From NCBI GenBank assembly GCA_003165115.1, contig PLSJ01000144.1, positions 1-16,467 of the forward strand: DNA of 16,467 nucleotides, given 5' to 3'. A program made the position numbers and the translations under genes. The DNA comes from Syntrophaceae bacterium. GTDB taxonomy: Bacteria; Desulfobacterota; Syntrophorhabdia; Syntrophorhabdales; WCHB1-27. How positions within the stretch are numbered: position 1 is the stretch's first letter; each line of letters opens with the position of its first letter. A model generated the notes under the pieces. It was not told the DNA's origin. It saw only the letters and a program-made list of their open reading frames with translations, and ran no database searches. Shown here in pieces: positions 14,523 through 16,467 of the stretch.

Positions 14523-15449
14523 CTATTCGATCTCGGCCAGGGCCCAGGCGACAAACAACGTCGTCTGCGTGTTTTTCCTGGGCTGCTGGTTGAATTGGAT
14601 GGGAGCCGCGCTCGTGAAGGCCCCATCCTCGTGCTGCGCCTTGCCCAGGTACGCAACTGCCCTCGCCACCACGTCCTCGCCTGAGGGAAGCCCGTTGAGG
14701 GCCATTATGGCGTAGGCGGTGATCTCGGGGTCCTCGGGCAAACCGCGGCGCATGGAGAAACCGCCCGAAGGGGCCTGCATCGTCAGGAGACAGGCGACGC
14801 CCTTTTTTATCTCGGGTGCATTCGCGTCCACGCCGGCCGCGCGAAGGGCCCTTATGGACCAGGCGGTGCCGAGGGCGACAGAGGGTGAGCCCTTCGGCAT
14901 GCCGTAGCCGCCATCACTGTTCTGGCAGGATTTGAGCCACGACACGGCCTTCACCACTGCCGGGTCGTCGCCGGCCAAACCTGCCGCTTTAAAGGCGTCG
15001 ACCACGACCGCCGTGTAGACGGTCAGGGGCGCGCCCTCCCGGCCTATCCTCCTGAATCCCCCCTGTTCGTCCTGGACCCCTCTCAAGTACGCGATCCCCT
15101 TCCCGACCGCCTCGCCCCCCTTACGCGCCTGCGTGAGGCCGAGTACGGCGAACGCCGTGTGGGCCGTGTTGTTGTTCCAGCTCCCGTCCGGCTTTTGGTC
15201 CTTCAGCAGGAAGGCGACACCTTTCTCCACGGCCGCCGCATGGGTGCGCCTCATGGAAAGGACTTTCACGGCCCAGGCCGTCGGCTCGGCCTCGGCGGGG
15301 AATTCGCCCCGCAGCCTCGACCAGCCCCCATTCTCCTCCTGCACGGACGCGATGTGGCCCAATGCCTTCGTGAGCGTGTCAGAAGCGGCGAAACCAGCGA
15401 CCGGGATAAAAAGAGAGACAATCACCGCGAGTGAAATGAACTTTTTCAT
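14523..15449 (-). CDS. secreted prenyltransferase/squalene-cyclase-like repeat protein
   Basis: This 308-residue protein has a clear signal peptide (MKKFISLAVIVSLFIPVAGFAA, cleavage near residue 22), so it is periplasmic or secreted. The mature part has six Q-x(3-4)-G-(G/S/A)-(W/F/Y) repeats with the Gln at about 37, 85, 126, 176, 225 and 272, about 41-50 residues apart. These are typical of the alpha/alpha-toroid of squalene-hopene cyclases, protein prenyltransferases and related proteins. No DxDD cyclase acid motif or prenyltransferase zinc-ligand set is visible, so it is probably a non-enzymatic or differently acting toroid. The ATG is preceded by GGGAG. The TAXI protein gene follows 30 bases downstream, so both products likely act on the periplasmic side. 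Function is unknown. Confidence 0.82.
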   Translation of the reverse strand: MKKFISLAVIVSLFIPVAGFAASDTLTKALGHIASVQEENGGWSRLRGEFPAEAEPTAWAVKVLSMRRTHAAAVEKGVAFLLKDQKPDGSWNNNTAHTAFAVLGLTQARKGGEAVGKGIAYLRGVQDEQGGFRRIGREGAPLTVYTAVVVDAFKAAGLAGDDPAVVKAVSWLKSCQNSDGGYGMPKGSPSVALGTAWSIRALRAAGVDANAPEIKKGVACLLTMQAPSGGFSMRRGLPEDPEITAYAIMALNGLPSGEDVVARAVAYLGKAQHEDGAFTSAAPIQFNQQPRKNTQTTLFVAWALAEIE

Positions 15450-15629
15450 CCTGCTCCCTCCCTACTCATATTTTGACGAAGAGGACCCGGACAGAGACCG
15501 GAATCTCTCTCACGGTACCATATTCCCGTCGGTCACCACAACCCCTTCCGCCGATAAAATTCGGGTGTTTCGCGATAACCGCGGTCGGTGAGCGTAAGGC
15601 CGTTTCCTTTTTCCACGGGGTGTGCTATT

Positions 15630-16467
15630 GTGAAGAGCGTGGAACCACGAATCATTCCCCGGAAAGATCACCGCATATCACGAAACCAGGTGAGCCCCTA
15701 TGCCCTGCGCACGCTCTATCGGCTCCGCGCAAACGGCTTCATCGCCTATCTGGTGGGAGGGTGCGTCCGCGACCTGCTCCTGGAGCGGACGCCCAAGGAC
15801 TTCGACATCGCCACAAACGCCACGCCCGGCCAAATCAAACGGCTTTTCCGCAACTGCCGTCTCATAGGCCGCCGCTTCAGATTGGCCCATCTCCATTTTC
15901 AAAATGAAATCCTGGAGGTGTCCACGTTCCGCCGGGCTGCCGCCCCTTCCGACAGCACGGACGCGGAAGAGGCCGGCCGCACCAACCGCCCGCCCCGCCA
16001 CATCAAGGACGAGGACGGCATGGTCCTCGTGGACAACATCTTCGGGACACCGGAAGAGGATGCCCTCCGCCGTGACTTCACCATCAACGCCCTTGCCTAC
16101 AATATTGCCGATTCTTCGGTTATCGACTACAGCACCGGCCTGGGCGACTTATCGCTGCGGCTTATCCGGACCATCGGCGAACCCCGTGTCCGATTTACGG
16201 AAGACCCCGTTCGCATGCTCCGTGCCATCCGGTTTGCCGCATCCCATGGCTTCACCATAGAACCCGAAGCCTGGGAAAGCATCTGCGAGCTCTCCTCCAC
16301 CATCTCCCGCGTGTCGCCTTCGAGGCTCTATGAGGAGGTGCAGAAGCTCTTCCTCCTTGGATCCGCCCGGCCGGCGTTCAATCTCCTGGAGGGAAGCGGG
16401 CTCCTTGCCGCCCTTTTTCCCGGCCTGGGCCGGTGGACCCACGAAGACGGCCGTCGGCTGGCATTGC
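15630..16467 (+). CDS. pcnB: poly(A) polymerase, 5' part (cut by window edge)
   Basis: This enzyme adds 3' poly(A) tails to RNA and in bacteria mostly promotes decay. The visible 279 codons cover the nucleotidyltransferase and RNA-binding head. They include the PcnB-type N-terminus (IIPRKDHRISR), LVGGCVRDLLL (41-51) with the catalytic KDFDIAT (Asp 57 and 59), a CRLIGRRFRLAHLHF strand, DNIFGTPEEDALRRDFTINAL, and EDPVRMLRAIRFAA. The ISR and RLIGRRFRLAH wording separates PcnB from CCA-adding enzymes, though the families are close. The chosen GTG at 15630 has GGGGTG 7 bases upstream; GTG 15639 is an alternative. A weak promoter (TTTCCT, 17 bases, TGC-TATTGT at 15626-15631) overlaps the first GTG and would favour 15639 as a leaderless start. 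The gene runs off the window. Confidence 0.92.
   Translation, partial: MKSVEPRIIPRKDHRISRNQVSPYALRTLYRLRANGFIAYLVGGCVRDLLLERTPKDFDIATNATPGQIKRLFRNCRLIGRRFRLAHLHFQNEILEVSTFRRAAAPSDSTDAEEAGRTNRPPRHIKDEDGMVLVDNIFGTPEEDALRRDFTINALAYNIADSSVIDYSTGLGDLSLRLIRTIGEPRVRFTEDPVRMLRAIRFAASHGFTIEPEAWESICELSSTISRVSPSRLYEEVQKLFLLGSARPAFNLLEGSGLLAALFPGLGRWTHEDGRRLAL

Noticed and set aside
13146..14684. 512-codon plus-strand frame opposite the TAXI gene
   Set aside because: The composition is R/G/E/D-rich antisense, and the TAXI protein on the minus strand has clear domain motifs.

Overview
This is a GC-rich, densely coded bacterial chromosome segment. No rRNA, tRNA, CRISPR array, insertion sequence or phage gene was seen. 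The gene mix is an E. coli-like short IlvD, an orphan GlcD-type flavoprotein, a PAS-PAS-LuxR regulator, an orphan TAXI binding protein, a ferritin-like/VIT1 iron protein, a cluster-less MutY and a PcnB-type poly(A) polymerase. This suggests a Gram-negative anaerobe or microaerophile of the old deltaproteobacteria (Desulfobacterota, possibly Syntrophorhabdales-like). That is inference from protein flavour, not a phylogenetic result.

Layout. 136-2403 (+) is comEC (DNA uptake channel). 2455-2649 and 2786-3109 (-) are two small genes, a DUF1059-like protein and a muconolactone-isomerase-like ferredoxin-fold protein. They face away from 3252-4412 (+), a fused ferritin-like/VIT1 iron transporter. 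Two good sigma70-type promoters lie back to back in that gap. 4137-5681 (-) is a PAS-PAS-LuxR regulator whose reading frame runs on, antisense, into the 3' end of the iron gene. 5871-7244 (-) is a glcD-like FAD oxidase and 7338-9017 (-) is ilvD, probably one transcript.

From 9246 to 10775 (+) is the most unusual locus. Two small three-helix membrane proteins share the same core motif and look like divergent tandem paralogues. They are followed by a metallophosphoesterase whose five active-site blocks appear in circularly permuted order (H, GHSH, DLH, GDSLD, GNHD). Tight spacing and one good promoter suggest a single operon, possibly an undescribed membrane-linked hydrolase module.

10922-11779 (+) is a MutY-family glycosylase without the Fe-S cluster cysteines, followed closely by a MATE exporter (11801-13123, +). 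Converging on it from the other strand are a secreted six-repeat alpha/alpha-toroid protein (14523-15449, -) and a membrane-anchored TAXI binding protein with an extra C-terminal membrane and coiled-coil region (13143-14492, -). The window closes with the 5' part of pcnB (15630 to the edge, +).

No gene-free stretch exceeds 300 bases. The longest gaps are 9018-9245 (divergent promoters plus GGGGCGG repeats), 15450-15629 (divergent, no clear sites except a weak pcnB promoter) and 10776-10921 (a mutY promoter and otherwise nothing clear).
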